Notes under the pieces: generated by a model
The model's database searches: none
What the model saw: the letters and a program-made list of their open reading frames with translations, nothing else
What the model was told of the DNA's origin: nothing
Shown: piece after piece, positions 1 through 9,646 of the stretch
Numbering within the stretch: position 1 is the first letter of the stretch
How the letters are laid out: each line of letters starts with the position of its first letter
Program-made: the position numbers and the translations under genes
NCBI GenBank assembly: GCA_963749905.1
Contig: CAVVOF010000006.1
Coordinates: 434,001-498,000 of the forward strand
Origin: UBA10649 sp963749905
Lineage (GTDB): Bacteria; Actinomycetota; Actinomycetes; S36-B12
DNA: 64,000 bases
Direction of reading: 5' to 3'

Positions 1-3000
1 CTTGGTCCCCATCTCGGAGAACCGCGCGACGAGCGGAGTGATCTCGTCCAACGCCTGCTGCAGTTCCCCACGAGCCAGGCTGACGCGGGCCAGCAGCATC
101 TCCGCATAGCTCGCGTTGAACTCGACGCCCGAGGCACGGAGCACTCGCACGGCATTCCGCAGCACCGGCTCGGCCTCGTCCACGCGGCCGAGGTTGACGA
201 GCACCTCGCCCAGGTTGATGTCGGTCTCGGCAGCCCCGAACGCGTTGCCGGACTCCATCGCCGCCGTGCGGCTGAGCCGGTAGTCCTCGACCGCCTGCTC
301 CCAGCGTCCGGCGAAGAAGGCGAAGTTGCCCAGGTTGCAGCGCGCGATCGACTCACGTGCTTTCCAGCCGTGGCGCACGCAGATGTCCAGTGCCTCGCGC
401 GTGTGCTCTCCCTCGCACGGCATCCCCATGAACGTCTCGGCATGGTCGATCGACACGAGCGCCTGCTCCAACGTCGCGAGGTCCCCGGCGGCGCGCGCGC
501 CCTCGGCCGCACGCATCGCGCTCGTGCGCGCATCCTTCAGCCGCTGCTGTCCCAGCCGGATGAAGGCCGTGACGGCGTCGATGCGCGCCCGCGTGCGGTC
601 GGCGGCGGGCGTGGACACCGGCTCCAGCAGTCGCCTGGCCTGTGTCAGCACCCGAAGTCCGGTGCGGTGAGCACCGGCCCGCTCGTGGACCTTCGCTCTG
701 CGAACCAGGATCTCGGCTCGCGCGACCGGGTCCTCGACCAACAGGTCAGCCGCGCGCCGGTAGGCGGTCACGGACGTCTCGAACATGCCGGCGAGCTCCC
801 GCAGCTCGCCCAAGACCGTCCACGCCTCGACCAGCTCAGCCTGCGGGACGTCGAGGTGACGAGCCGCATCGAGTGCCAGGGAGTACTGAGCGGCCGCGTC
901 GGCGTTGGCGTAGGCACCCCGGGCCTGCTCGCCGGCCATCAGGGCGTAGCGCCAGGTGCGCTCGTCGTCCCCGGCCCGGGAGAAGTGCAGTGACAGCGTC
1001 GGCGAGTCGGCCTCCAGGTCGACGCTGCTGGACTCGGTGGCCAGACCGGCAGATCGGTGCAGGCGGGCCCGGGTGCGGTAGGCGAGCTCCTCGTAGGCCG
1101 CGTCCCGGACCAGGCTGTTGCGGAACCGCATGCGCGTGGAACTCTCCCGCTCGAAGAACTCCCCGAGCGGGCCCATGGTGCCCGGATCCGAGGTGAGCCC
1201 GTCGGCCGTGAGTGTCTCCCTCAGGATTGCGCTTCGGAAGCTGCGACCAAGCACCGCGGCAGTGCGCAGCACGCGCCGTTCGACCGGATCGAGCAGGTCG
1301 ATCTGCGCGGTCAGGGCTGCCTGGAGCGTCTGCGGCATGTCCTGCAAGGAGCCCGCGGTGCGGGCCACGCGGGCCGCTTCCTCGACGAACAGCGGATTGC
1401 CCTCGGCCCGCTCGACGATCGCGCTCACCTCATGCGGGCGCAGCGGCGCGGCCTCGGTTGCGTCATGGATGAGCGTCTCGATGACGTCGTCCGGGAGGGG
1501 GCCGAGATCGACGCGCGTGCCGTGCCCAGGATCGAAGCCAGAGTCGATGGCCCGACGCACGGCGATCACCACCCATGGACGCCCCGCCGTGGCGGCTGCG
1601 ATCCGCTCGAGCAGTCCCGCTGAGGCCCGGTCGGTCCAGTGCGCCTCCTCCGCCACCAGCACGAGCGGACCGGGGAAGGTGCGCCCGACCAAGTCGATCA
1701 GCGTCTCGGCAAGGCGGACCGGTCGGTACTGCGGATCGATGGCGTCCGCTTCGGCGGTGGACGGCACGTCCACCTGTGCGACGTCGGCCAGCAGCGGAGC
1801 CATCGGCAGGAGGTCCGGGGCCACGCGGGACAGGGAGGTGAGCAAGGCCTCGCCCATCTCATCCCCCGTTCCACGTGCGATGCCGAGCAGCTGCCGCACA
1901 GGGTCGCGGAACACCCGATACGAGCTGGTCTGGCCGTATGGCTCGGCCCGGACGGTGAGGATGGTGATGCCCTCGGGTGTGCCCTCGCCTCGGTTGGACA
2001 GCGCTTCGCGCACCAGGCGCGACTTGCCGAGGCCGGTTGCTCCGGACACCGTGATGACGCCACCGCTGCCCGTCAGTGCGTCATCCAGCGCGGCCCGCAC
2101 GTCGGCGAGCTCCGTGTCCCGGCCGCGCAAGGGCAGCCGACCCACCGCGTCGGCCTCCCGCGTGCCGGATTCCTCACCTACGTTGTAGACGAGCAGCGGA
2201 ACGGCCTTGCCCTTCATGGCGAACGGGCCGGCCGGCTCAGTGTCGAACAGCGTGCGGGAGTGCTCGAGGACGGCAGGGTGCGCGTACAGCAGTCCGGGCG
2301 TCGCCTTCGACATGATGCGCGCGGCCGTGTTGGTGGTGTCCCCCATCGCCGAGTACGCGGCACGAGTGGAGGCACCGACCTCGGCGGCGAACACGTGCCC
2401 ACGGTTGCAGCCCGCCTGCACGGGGAGCGGGAGGTCGCTGTCGACGAACCGGCGCAGGGCGCGCAGCATGCGGCCCTCGTCGTCCTCGCTGGACTGCGGG
2501 ACACCGGATCCGAGGAAGAAGCCAGCGCCGTCGCTGCCCAGGTCGGTGGACAGGAGCGTGACACCTTCTGCGCCGAGGCACTCCTCGAGACGGGTCACCA
2601 CGACGTGCATGGCGTCGGCAACGGCCGCCGGGCCGTCGGCGGCCAGGCGGGCATCGGTTCCCGAGACCCGGATGAAGCCCATGGTGGCGAGTCGATGCTC
2701 AGGCTCGGGGGCTCCCGGATCCAGGTACTCCCCGAGTTCCCGTGGGAAGAGGGTGCCCAGCCGAGCGGCATCGACGGTCGGCAGCGCTGGCGCCTGCGAC
2801 GGCGGTTGAGCGGGCTGCCGGCGCTTCAGGAGCAGGGCACCGTCGTCGCGAAGGCGGGTGGCGGAGGCGGGCAGGAGCTCTGCGGTGCCCGGCGAGACGA
2901 CCACCTCTCCCGCGTTTGCGGACTTCTCGGCGTCGGCGGTGAGCGTCGCTGCGCTGCCCAGCACGATCAACTCCCGGGTCGGCTCGCCGACGAGGAACAG

Positions 3001-3414
3001 GTGGATCCGGCCTGAGTGGATGCCTACCGACATGTTCAGGCGCAGTCGACCGACCGACGTCGGAACGGATGCCGCATCGCGCAGCGCGTGCTTCATCTCG
3101 AGCACTGCGTCGCAGGCGCGCTCCGCGTGGCCGTCCCCACGGAAGAGCAGCAGGAGGGCGTCTCCGCCGAACTTGAGCAGGTCTCCCCCGCGCGCGAAGG
3201 CGCTGTCGAGCATGCCGCCGAACACCCGGTTCAGCGTCTCGACGATCTCCTCGGCACCGATCCGGCCACGCTTGGAGAGCTTCTCCGTCAAAGCCGTGAA
3301 GCCGGAGATGTCCGCGAACATCAAGGTCCCGTCGAACTCACGCCAGCGCTGGCCGGGCACCTCGTCGTCCCATGTCAGCACCACGCGAGGAACGTGCCGT
3401 CGGAGGTCAGTCAC
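1..3414 (-). CDS. Tandem class III cyclase-domain / AAA ATPase / TPR regulator (3' end outside window)
   Basis: The visible 1138 codons start at GTG 3414, six bases after a strong AAGGAGG. Residues about 25-190 form a class III nucleotide cyclase domain (FADISGF, and FGGDALLLLF about residue 80). Residues about 220-390 form a second cyclase-like domain that keeps SAMGDTTNTAARI but has lost the first metal-binding motif. An ATPase follows with Walker A GATGLGKS near residue 455. The rest is Ala/Leu/Glu-rich and reads as helical TPR-type repeats. This is the actinobacterial family of soluble cyclase-ATPase signalling proteins. Whether it makes cAMP is not shown; the second domain is probably regulatory. 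The reading frame is open to base 1, so the C-terminus is missing. Confidence 0.85.
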   Translation of the reverse strand, partial: MTDLRRHVPRVVLTWDDEVPGQRWREFDGTLMFADISGFTALTEKLSKRGRIGAEEIVETLNRVFGGMLDSAFARGGDLLKFGGDALLLLFRGDGHAERACDAVLEMKHALRDAASVPTSVGRLRLNMSVGIHSGRIHLFLVGEPTRELIVLGSAATLTADAEKSANAGEVVVSPGTAELLPASATRLRDDGALLLKRRQPAQPPSQAPALPTVDAARLGTLFPRELGEYLDPGAPEPEHRLATMGFIRVSGTDARLAADGPAAVADAMHVVVTRLEECLGAEGVTLLSTDLGSDGAGFFLGSGVPQSSEDDEGRMLRALRRFVDSDLPLPVQAGCNRGHVFAAEVGASTRAAYSAMGDTTNTAARIMSKATPGLLYAHPAVLEHSRTLFDTEPAGPFAMKGKAVPLLVYNVGEESGTREADAVGRLPLRGRDTELADVRAALDDALTGSGGVITVSGATGLGKSRLVREALSNRGEGTPEGITILTVRAEPYGQTSSYRVFRDPVRQLLGIARGTGDEMGEALLTSLSRVAPDLLPMAPLLADVAQVDVPSTAEADAIDPQYRPVRLAETLIDLVGRTFPGPLVLVAEEAHWTDRASAGLLERIAAATAGRPWVVIAVRRAIDSGFDPGHGTRVDLGPLPDDVIETLIHDATEAAPLRPHEVSAIVERAEGNPLFVEEAARVARTAGSLQDMPQTLQAALTAQIDLLDPVERRVLRTAAVLGRSFRSAILRETLTADGLTSDPGTMGPLGEFFERESSTRMRFRNSLVRDAAYEELAYRTRARLHRSAGLATESSSVDLEADSPTLSLHFSRAGDDERTWRYALMAGEQARGAYANADAAAQYSLALDAARHLDVPQAELVEAWTVLGELRELAGMFETSVTAYRRAADLLVEDPVARAEILVRRAKVHERAGAHRTGLRVLTQARRLLEPVSTPAADRTRARIDAVTAFIRLGQQRLKDARTSAMRAAEGARAAGDLATLEQALVSIDHAETFMGMPCEGEHTREALDICVRHGWKARESIARCNLGNFAFFAGRWEQAVEDYRLSRTAAMESGNAFGAAETDINLGEVLVNLGRVDEAEPVLRNAVRVLRASGVEFNASYAEMLLARVSLARGELQQALDEITPLVARFSEMGTK

Positions 3415-3538
3415 GGGACCTCCTTACGGTGCGGCGCACGGGATCCAGCTCGAGAGCATGGGGTCGGTGGTCGGTCGTCGACCGTCTTGCCAGACTACCT
3501 GCCGAGCACGCCTGCCGCCGCTCCAATGGGGTGCTCTG

Positions 3539-4492
3539 CTAGCCCATGGAGCGAGCACGAATCTCATCCACGGCACGGGCCACGCGCAGCGAGTCCCGGG
3601 GCGGGACCGTCCACCCGTCGTCTCCCTGGATCGCTGCACTGACCTCCTCGAACATCACCTGGTACGCGTCGACCGGCGCGAACGACTCCACCCGCCCACC
3701 GATGCGCAGGCTGGAGGGTTCACGCCACGAGGTGAACGCCCGGTCGTCGTCGATCACGACCTCGTCGGAGTCGCCCCGGAGGACAAGGCGCTGCGAGACC
3801 GGCATGGTGAACGAGGCCGCGATCGCTCCGCGGCCACCCGACCCCCACCCGACGGTGGCCTTGGTGGTGAGGTCCACCCCATCGCCCCCGGTGTCGGCGT
3901 CGGCCTCGTCGACCGCCAGGTCGTCCACGTCGGGCAGGCAGGCGACGAGCGCGTGCAGGGGATAGATGCCGATGTCCAGGAGCGCTCCCCCGCCGTGCGC
4001 GCGCGACATCCGGTAGTTGCCCTCCGGCACCGAGGGGTAGGTGAAGGTGCCCAGGTAGGAGCGGATCTCGCCGAGGTCCCCCGTCATGGCCAGCTCGACG
4101 ACTCGCCGGATGCGCGGATGCCACCGCGACCATGTGGCCTCGACGAGGAAGACGCCAGCATCCTGCGCCGCGTCGAATGCGCGCTCCGAGTCGTCGGCGG
4201 TGAGCGTGAGCGGCTTCTCGCACAGCACGTGCTTGCCGTTCTCTATCGACGCGAGGATCCATGGCAGGTGCGCGTCGTTCGCGAGGCAGATGTAGACGGC
4301 ATCCACGTCCGGATCGTCCACGAGCCGCTGGTAGGAGTCGTAGGCGCGAACCGGCTCGGTGGCCTCGGCGCGGGAGATGTCGCGCGCGGCCGTCGCGTAC
4401 AGCATTGCGCCGTCTGCGTTGTGGATGGCCGCGGCGGTCGCCTGGTTGACCAGCCAGCCCGCGCCGAGCACCCCCCAGCGCAGACCCGTCAC
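3539..4492 (-). CDS. Gfo/Idh/MocA family NAD(P)-dependent oxidoreductase
   Basis: 317 aa. The N-terminal Rossmann fold shows GVLGAGW at residues 7-13, and the family EKP motif is at 92-94 (CEKPLTLT). The C-terminal alpha/beta domain contains the ALLDIGIYPLHAL stretch typical of the family. The GTG start at 4492 overlaps the TGA of the upstream paralogue by 4 nt (GTGA), so the two are translationally coupled and probably act on the same or sequential sugar/polyol substrates. The substrate cannot be read from the sequence. Confidence 0.9.
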   Translation of the reverse strand: MTGLRWGVLGAGWLVNQATAAAIHNADGAMLYATAARDISRAEATEPVRAYDSYQRLVDDPDVDAVYICLANDAHLPWILASIENGKHVLCEKPLTLTADDSERAFDAAQDAGVFLVEATWSRWHPRIRRVVELAMTGDLGEIRSYLGTFTYPSVPEGNYRMSRAHGGGALLDIGIYPLHALVACLPDVDDLAVDEADADTGGDGVDLTTKATVGWGSGGRGAIAASFTMPVSQRLVLRGDSDEVVIDDDRAFTSWREPSSLRIGGRVESFAPVDAYQVMFEEVSAAIQGDDGWTVPPRDSLRVARAVDEIRARSMG

Positions 4493-5499
4493 GGCAGCAG
4501 CAGCGGCGTCACCGGATGTCCAAGCGACCGCGCCGACTCCTCTGCGGCCTCCATCACCGAGACAACGTTCCTCGACTGTGCCGCCGACACCTGCATCGGC
4601 GCGCCGGTTGCCAGGTGCGCCGCCAGCTCGCGATGGAACTCGAAGGGCGTCACCTCGTCGAGGTCGACGGACTCCGACGTCCCTTCAGGGCCGTAGATGC
4701 TGAGGCGGGCCGGCAGGTCCGCGACGGCGGGCTCGGCGGCCGGATCCCACTCGCCCACGATTGCGCCACGGGTGCCGAACACGTGGAACTTGGGGCGCCG
4801 GGCGGCGGCGAGGTCGGAGTGGGTGAAGGTGGCCTGAGTGCCGTCGGCGAACGTGATGGTGACAGTCGAGTGGTCCGCGTTGGTCACGTGGTCCCAGTGC
4901 CGCTTGTGGTTGACGCCGGTCACGTGCGCGACCGGTGCGTCGAACACCGTGAGGATCTGGTCGATGTAGTGCGAGCCCCAGTCGAAGATGGCGCCCCCGG
5001 ACACGGCCGCATCCGAGTGCCAGAAGTCGCAGGGCCGGGAGTACCCGCCGACGAAGCTGTCGTAGTGGAAGACCTCGCCGATCGCACCCTCGTCGATGAG
5101 CCGCCGCATGGTCACGAAGTCCGCGTCGAACCTGCGGTTCTGGTAGACGACGAGGGTCAGCCCTCGGTCCTCCGCGAGGCCCATGAGCTCGTCGCACTCC
5201 TTGCTGGTCAGCGCCATCGGCTTCTCCAGCACCACATGGATGCCGCGCTCGAGGGCGGCCCTGGCCCACTCGAAGTGCGTGTTCGGCGGAGTGGAGACCA
5301 CGACGACGTCCACGAGCCCCGAGTCCAGCATCTCGGTCGCATCTTCGAACGGGACGAGCTCGGGGGCGAGCTCGCGAGCGGCGGCGATCCGCTCGGGGTT
5401 CACGTCGCAGACTGCGGAGAGCTCCAGACCGTCGATCGCCTGGACGGCACGGTTGTGCTCATGGCCGATGGCTCCGTAGGCAAGCAGTCCGACGCGCAT
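4489..5499 (-). CDS. Gfo/Idh/MocA family oxidoreductase, first of a coupled pair
   Basis: 336 aa from ATG 5499. A GTG two codons upstream (5505) is an alternative. The open frame continues to 5748, but that part is the remnant of another gene (see 5541-5690) and is excluded. The Rossmann start is MRVGLLAYGAIGHEHNRA, with EKP at residues 92-94 and a GGAIFDWGSHYIDQ segment matching the family's substrate-side motif. It is a sugar or inositol dehydrogenase-like enzyme of unknown substrate. It is followed by a second family member with a 4-nt overlap. Confidence 0.88.
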   Translation of the reverse strand: MRVGLLAYGAIGHEHNRAVQAIDGLELSAVCDVNPERIAAARELAPELVPFEDATEMLDSGLVDVVVVSTPPNTHFEWARAALERGIHVVLEKPMALTSKECDELMGLAEDRGLTLVVYQNRRFDADFVTMRRLIDEGAIGEVFHYDSFVGGYSRPCDFWHSDAAVSGGAIFDWGSHYIDQILTVFDAPVAHVTGVNHKRHWDHVTNADHSTVTITFADGTQATFTHSDLAAARRPKFHVFGTRGAIVGEWDPAAEPAVADLPARLSIYGPEGTSESVDLDEVTPFEFHRELAAHLATGAPMQVSAAQSRNVVSVMEAAEESARSLGHPVTPLLLP

Positions 5500-5520
5500 G
5501 ACCACGACGCTACCCGACAG

Positions 5521-5538
5521 GGCGGGCGGCCGCCCGCC
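5521..5538. other. 18-bp perfect GC palindrome
   Basis: GGCGGGCGGCCGCCCGCC is a perfect palindrome. It lies between the end of the ankyrin remnant and the start of the oxidoreductase gene at 5499. It could be a terminator stem for the upstream transcription unit, but no T-tract follows on either strand. No function is assigned. Confidence 0.4.
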
Positions 5539-5540
5539 GC

Positions 5541-5690
5541 CTACTCCGAGAGCAGGTCTACGAGCTCCGTGTCGTTCACGTGGTTGACGTCGATGTCCGT
5601 GCGTTTCGAGCACGGCCTTCACCTCTTCGACGTTGCCGCGTTCCCACGCCCGGATCCTGATGGCCACCCTCGGGATCATCGCGGCCGACT
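5541..5690 (-). pseudogene. Remnant of the 3' end of an ankyrin-repeat gene (paralogue of the gene at 9795-11203)
   Basis: Read on the minus strand this gives an ankyrin-like end: WERGNVEEVKAVLE, then after one extra base RTDIDVNHVND, then directly TELVDLLSE and a stop. The intact-like gene at 9795-11203 has ERGHVDYVEAVLERTDIDVNHVND, then about 60 further codons, then TELVDLLSG and a stop. The DNA is nearly identical over the bases encoding the RTDIDVNHVN segment (around 5575-5625 versus 9983-10030). The copy therefore has an internal deletion of about 170 bp and at least one +1 frameshift. It is a dead duplicate, not part of the neighbouring oxidoreductase. Confidence 0.75.
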
Positions 5691-5766
5691 CGGCGGCATC
5701 AACGTGTGGTGGGATTGAAACGGCCTGAGACCGGGTCGAGGTCCACACCTGCAGTGACCGGGCCGC

Positions 5767-5985
5767 CTAGGCCTCCGGCGATCCGACGAGCGCGGACCCT
5801 GGTTGCGCGGCGGCCGCTCGATCCTGTGGCGGACCGAGTCTGCTGAACTCCGCGCTGGCCCTGCTCAGGCCCACGCCGATGAGGACGCCGATCAGCAGGA
5901 TCAGCACGACCCACAGCACGGTGGTGGAGCGTGCCCGTCTACCGCGACTGCGCGCGGCCAGCAGGGCGGGTAGGTCATCGCTCAT
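5767..5985 (-). CDS. Small single-span membrane protein at the end of the MacAB-like operon
   Basis: 72 aa. A basic N-terminal region of about 22 residues (RSRGRRARS) is followed by one hydrophobic segment at residues about 23-41 (VLWVVLILLIGVLIGVGL) and a polar tail. An AAAGGGAG-type ribosome site precedes ATG 5985. It starts 24 bp after the ABC permease stop on the same strand, so it is probably cotranscribed. It matches no family I recognise. Confidence 0.6.
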   Translation of the reverse strand: MSDDLPALLAARSRGRRARSTTVLWVVLILLIGVLIGVGLSRASAEFSRLGPPQDRAAAAQPGSALVGSPEA

Positions 5986-6009
5986 AAGGGACTCCCTTTC
6001 ACGTCGCAG

Positions 6010-7218
6010 CTATTCATGTCGCAGCGCCTCGATCGGTCGAAGGGAGGCGGCCCGGTTGGCCGGGTAGCTGCCGAAGAACAGGCCGATGGCCACGCTGATG
6101 ACGAACGCCGCAATGACGGATGCGGGGATGATCGTCGGCTGGACGTCGGCCACCTCGAACCGCGTGACGACCCAGGCGAGCGCCACCCCGGCGACCGCTC
6201 CCAGGAGGGACAGGACTGTCGCCTCCATAAGGAACTGCAGGAGGATCACTCGCCGACTTGCTCCGATCGCCTTGCGGATCCCGATCTCACGGGTCCGCTC
6301 CGTGACGGACACCAGCATGATGTTCGTGATGCCGATGCCGCCGACCAGCAGGCTGATCCCGGCAACGGCCCCCAGGAGGATCGTGAAGATGCCGAGCGCC
6401 TGATTCACGGTCTCCAGCAGGCTGGCCTGGTTGAAGATCTGGTAGTCCCGGGTGTCCTCGGTGGTGCGGTGACGACGGTCGAGGATCTCGGTGACCTGCG
6501 CCTCCGCTGCCGCCGTTCGGTCGGTCTCGATCGATTGCACCGAGATCGTGCTCACCCCGCCATACCCGACGATGTGGTTCTCGACGGCGGACAGCGGAGC
6601 GACGATGGTGTCGTCGGGATTCCCGAAGCCCGCCGACCCCTTCTCCTGCAGGACCCCCACGACGGTGAAGGGCACCCCGTTGCAGAGCATCGACTGGCCG
6701 GTCGGCTCGGTTTCGGGGTACAGCTCGTCGACGACCGTCTGCCCGATCACGGCGATGCGGCGACCATCCACCTCGTCGGAGTTGGCGAAGTAGGCCCCCG
6801 CCTGCACCGGCGAGTTGGTCACCTCGAACCACGCCGGCCAGGTTCCGGTCATCGAGGTGGTGTGGCTGCGGCCCTCGGCCGTGCAGGTCACCGGAGCCTG
6901 GACGGCCGGAGCGGCGGCTCGCACATCCGGCGCGAGGACAGGGTCGTTCAGGGCCACCGCGTCGTCGACGGTGAGCTCGCCCAGGGCACCCGCGCTACCG
7001 CCTGCCGCGGTATCCGGCCGGGTAGGGAACACGGTCAGGAGGTTGGTGCCCAGGCTCTGGATGCTCCCCACGATCGAGTTGGACGCCCCCTGGCCGAGGG
7101 CGACCAGCACGATGACGGCTGCGACGCCGATCATGATGCCGAGCATGGTCAGCGCCGAGCGCAGGCGGTTGACCAGGATCGCCTGGATTCCGCTTCGGAA
7201 GGCCTCCACCAGGCTCAT
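6010..7218 (-). CDS. MacB-like ABC transporter permease
   Basis: 402 aa. One transmembrane helix lies near residues 22-42. A large extracytoplasmic MacB-type domain follows, then three C-terminal helices from about residue 275, with the family GIGITNIMLVSVTERTREIG stretch between the second and third helices. This is a type VII (mechanotransmission) permease working with the ATPase at 7215-7904 and the adaptor at 7901-9646. The ATG start overlaps the ATPase stop (ATGA). The exported compound is unknown; peptides, antibiotics or lipoproteins are usual for the family. Confidence 0.93.
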   Translation of the reverse strand: MSLVEAFRSGIQAILVNRLRSALTMLGIMIGVAAVIVLVALGQGASNSIVGSIQSLGTNLLTVFPTRPDTAAGGSAGALGELTVDDAVALNDPVLAPDVRAAAPAVQAPVTCTAEGRSHTTSMTGTWPAWFEVTNSPVQAGAYFANSDEVDGRRIAVIGQTVVDELYPETEPTGQSMLCNGVPFTVVGVLQEKGSAGFGNPDDTIVAPLSAVENHIVGYGGVSTISVQSIETDRTAAAEAQVTEILDRRHRTTEDTRDYQIFNQASLLETVNQALGIFTILLGAVAGISLLVGGIGITNIMLVSVTERTREIGIRKAIGASRRVILLQFLMEATVLSLLGAVAGVALAWVVTRFEVADVQPTIIPASVIAAFVISVAIGLFFGSYPANRAASLRPIEALRHE

Positions 7219-7904
7219 GTCGACGCCCCCACGTCGCTCGCGATCCGGCCGTCGACCATCGTCACGATCCGGGCGGCGTGACGGGCCACCTCCTCCTCGT
7301 GGGTGATGACCATGATGGTGCGTCCCTGCACGCTCACTCGGTCGAGCAGCTCCAGCACCTCCGCCGTCGAATGCGAGTCGAGGTTTCCCGTCGGCTCATC
7401 CGCTAGGAGGAGTGCGGGCTCGGTCACCAGGGCCCGGGCGACCGCGACGCGCTGCTGCTGCCCGCCGGAGAGCTCATTGGGGCGATGGTGCATACGGTCG
7501 GCGAGTCCGACGGACGCCAGCGCCTCACGCGCCCGTTCGCGGCGTTCCCCGCGACGCATCCCCCGGTACATCAGCGGTAGCTCGACGTTGGCCAGTGCCG
7601 TCGCCCGCGGGATGAGGTTGAAGGACTGGAAGATGAAGCCGATCCGACGGTTGCGGACGATGGACAGCGCGTCGTCGTCGAGGTCGCCGACGTCGATCCC
7701 CTCCAGCAGGTAGTGGCCGCTGGTGGCCACGTCGAGTGCGCCGACGATGTTCATCAGCGTCGACTTGCCCGACCCCGATGCCCCCATGATCGCGACGTAG
7801 TCGCCGCTGGCGACCATCATCGTCACGCCGTCGAGAGCCCGGACCTCCGCGTCGCCCTGGCCGTAGACCTTCGTCACGTCGCGGAGCTCGATGACGGGAG
7901 TCAT
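7215..7904 (-). CDS. MacB/LolD-type ABC transporter ATP-binding protein
   Basis: 229 aa. Walker A is GASGSGKS at 41-48, the Q-loop is in FIFQSFNLIPRATALANVELP (about 90-110), the signature LSGGQQ is at 145-150, and Walker B LLLADEP is at about 166-172, followed by the conserved TGNLDS. The ATNVELPL-like segment is typical of the MacB/LolD group. The ATG overlaps the upstream adaptor's TGA (ATGA), and its own stop overlaps the permease ATG, so all three are tightly coupled. Confidence 0.95.
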   Translation of the reverse strand: MTPVIELRDVTKVYGQGDAEVRALDGVTMMVASGDYVAIMGASGSGKSTLMNIVGALDVATSGHYLLEGIDVGDLDDDALSIVRNRRIGFIFQSFNLIPRATALANVELPLMYRGMRRGERRERAREALASVGLADRMHHRPNELSGGQQQRVAVARALVTEPALLLADEPTGNLDSHSTAEVLELLDRVSVQGRTIMVITHEEEVARHAARIVTMVDGRIASDVGAST

Positions 7905-9646
7905 CCGCCGCCGCCTGGACGCCGCGGCCCGTCGCCTCCGGGCACTCCGCCCTGCGGGAACGTGAGGCCGACACCGTCGTCGGCCGACGGGATAACGAGC
8001 ACGTCGCCCTCGCGGACGCCGCTGGTGATCTCGGTGTCGACGTCGCCCTGGATGCCCAGCGTGACCGGCACCGTCGACCTCGTGCCATCCGTAGCGAGCA
8101 GTTCCACGGTGCTGGTTTCGCCCTCGGTGGTGATGGCTCCCTGGGGTGCGCGCAGGACGCCGAGTGCCGCGTCGACGACGACGGACACGCTGGCCGTCAT
8201 GCCCTCGCGCACGCCGTCGGGCACCTCGTCCATGCCCACGCGGACGTCGTACGTCACCAGGCCCGTGGTCGACGTCGCAGCAAGTGGATCGACCGCGAGG
8301 ACCGTCGCGGGCACCTCGACACCGGGGAGCGCCTCGAAGGTGACCGACGCGCGGTCGCCGACCACGATGTCGGCGGCATCCGATTCCGCGAACGCGGCCA
8401 CGACCTCGAGCGCGCCCTTCGGGAGGATGGTCACGTTGGCAGTCGGGGACGAGGCTGCGGAACTCTGGCCGACGACGAGGTTCAGGTCGCCGATCGTGCC
8501 GGCGACGGGAGCCCGCAGGCGCGTCTCCGCCAGGCCTCTCTCAGCGAGTGCAAGAGCCGCTTCGGCCGAGTCGATCGCTGCCTGAGTCGCCGCCCGGCCC
8601 GATGACTCGATGCCGCTGGCGGTGCGCGCCGAGGCGAGCGCCGCCTCGGCGCTCTGGACGGCCTGGGCATTCTGGACCCGCCCTGTTCGACGCGCGCTCT
8701 CCGCCGTCGACAGTGCCTGCGCCGCGGAGCGGACAGCGTCCGCGCCGGCCTTCGACAGATCGGCCTGCGCCCTCTGCAGCGCGATCTGGGCGGTCGAGAG
8801 CGACAGGGCCGCTGCCTCCACGTTCAGGCTGTCCCGCTGGAGGCTCGACGTCTGCGTCGAGATCGCGTTGTCGTAGGCCTGCTGCGCCGACAGCGTCGCC
8901 CCCTTGGCCGACACGCACGCGGAGTCGATGTAGGGGATGGCGGAGCAGGTCGCCGCCTCCTGCTGCTGGGTCTGGGTCAGTCGCGCGCCCGCCTGGTTGA
9001 CGGCGACCTCGTAGCCTGTTGCGCTTGCGGCAGCCTGCGACACGGCGGTCTCGTAGGCCAGTTGCGCGGAGGTGAGCGCGTTCTCCGCCGAGCGGATCGC
9101 CGCCGCAGCGGAGGGATTCGGGCAGCCCCCTGCATCGGGGGTCAGGCAGGCGTCGGACCACAGGGACTGCGCCGCCTTGAGATTCGCCCGAGCCTGCACC
9201 ACTGCCTGATCAAGTCGTTCGTTCCCGACCTTCTGGGACCTCCGGGCGATCGCGAGTGCCTCCTCGGCATTCGCCTGGGTGGTCGCTGCCGAGCCCGAGG
9301 CGCTCTGCGCATTCGCCTGCTCGAGGGTCGCCCTGGCCGCTGCCACCTGCTGGCGAGCCGCCGTCGAATCGATCCGACCGAGCAACTCACCCCGGCGCAC
9401 GGTGTCACCCGTCTCGACCGCGACACTGGTGACGGTGCCTGGTGTGGTGAAGGAGATCTCCACTGTCTGTGCAGTCTGTACCGACCCGCTGGCGGTCACC
9501 GAGGCCACCACATCTCCGCGCTCCACCGTCGCCGTGCGAGGAGGAACCTCGGCCTCCTGCGGGCGCAGGGCGCCGAAGATCAGCGCGAGCACGGCGATGA
9601 CACCCAGAGCCAAGGTGAGATTGACCCACAGGGTTCGACGCCTCAT
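7901..9646 (-). CDS. MacA-like periplasmic adaptor (membrane fusion) protein
   Basis: About 581 aa from ATG 9646, chosen because it places a signal anchor (LTLALGVIAVLALIFGAL) right after MRRRTLWVN. An in-frame ATG at 9694 would add 16 residues. Residues about 40-80 form the first half of a lipoyl-like domain (TASGSVQTAQTVEISFTTPG). Next come about 300 Ala/Gln-rich residues predicted as long helices, then the second lipoyl half (RLRAPVAGTIGDLNLVVG), a beta-barrel, and a Gly/Pro-rich tail. It is longer than typical MacA because of the extended helical region. It links the ABC pump to the cell wall space in this Gram-positive lineage. Confidence 0.9.
   Translation of the reverse strand: MRRRTLWVNLTLALGVIAVLALIFGALRPQEAEVPPRTATVERGDVVASVTASGSVQTAQTVEISFTTPGTVTSVAVETGDTVRRGELLGRIDSTAARQQVAAARATLEQANAQSASGSAATTQANAEEALAIARRSQKVGNERLDQAVVQARANLKAAQSLWSDACLTPDAGGCPNPSAAAAIRSAENALTSAQLAYETAVSQAAASATGYEVAVNQAGARLTQTQQQEAATCSAIPYIDSACVSAKGATLSAQQAYDNAISTQTSSLQRDSLNVEAAALSLSTAQIALQRAQADLSKAGADAVRSAAQALSTAESARRTGRVQNAQAVQSAEAALASARTASGIESSGRAATQAAIDSAEAALALAERGLAETRLRAPVAGTIGDLNLVVGQSSAASSPTANVTILPKGALEVVAAFAESDAADIVVGDRASVTFEALPGVEVPATVLAVDPLAATSTTGLVTYDVRVGMDEVPDGVREGMTASVSVVVDAALGVLRAPQGAITTEGETSTVELLATDGTRSTVPVTLGIQGDVDTEITSGVREGDVLVIPSADDGVGLTFPQGGVPGGDGPRRPGGGG

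Noticed and set aside
2858..4696. 612-aa plus-strand open frame
   Set aside because: Antisense to the cyclase and oxidoreductase genes, rich in Arg/Ser/Gly, with no domain.
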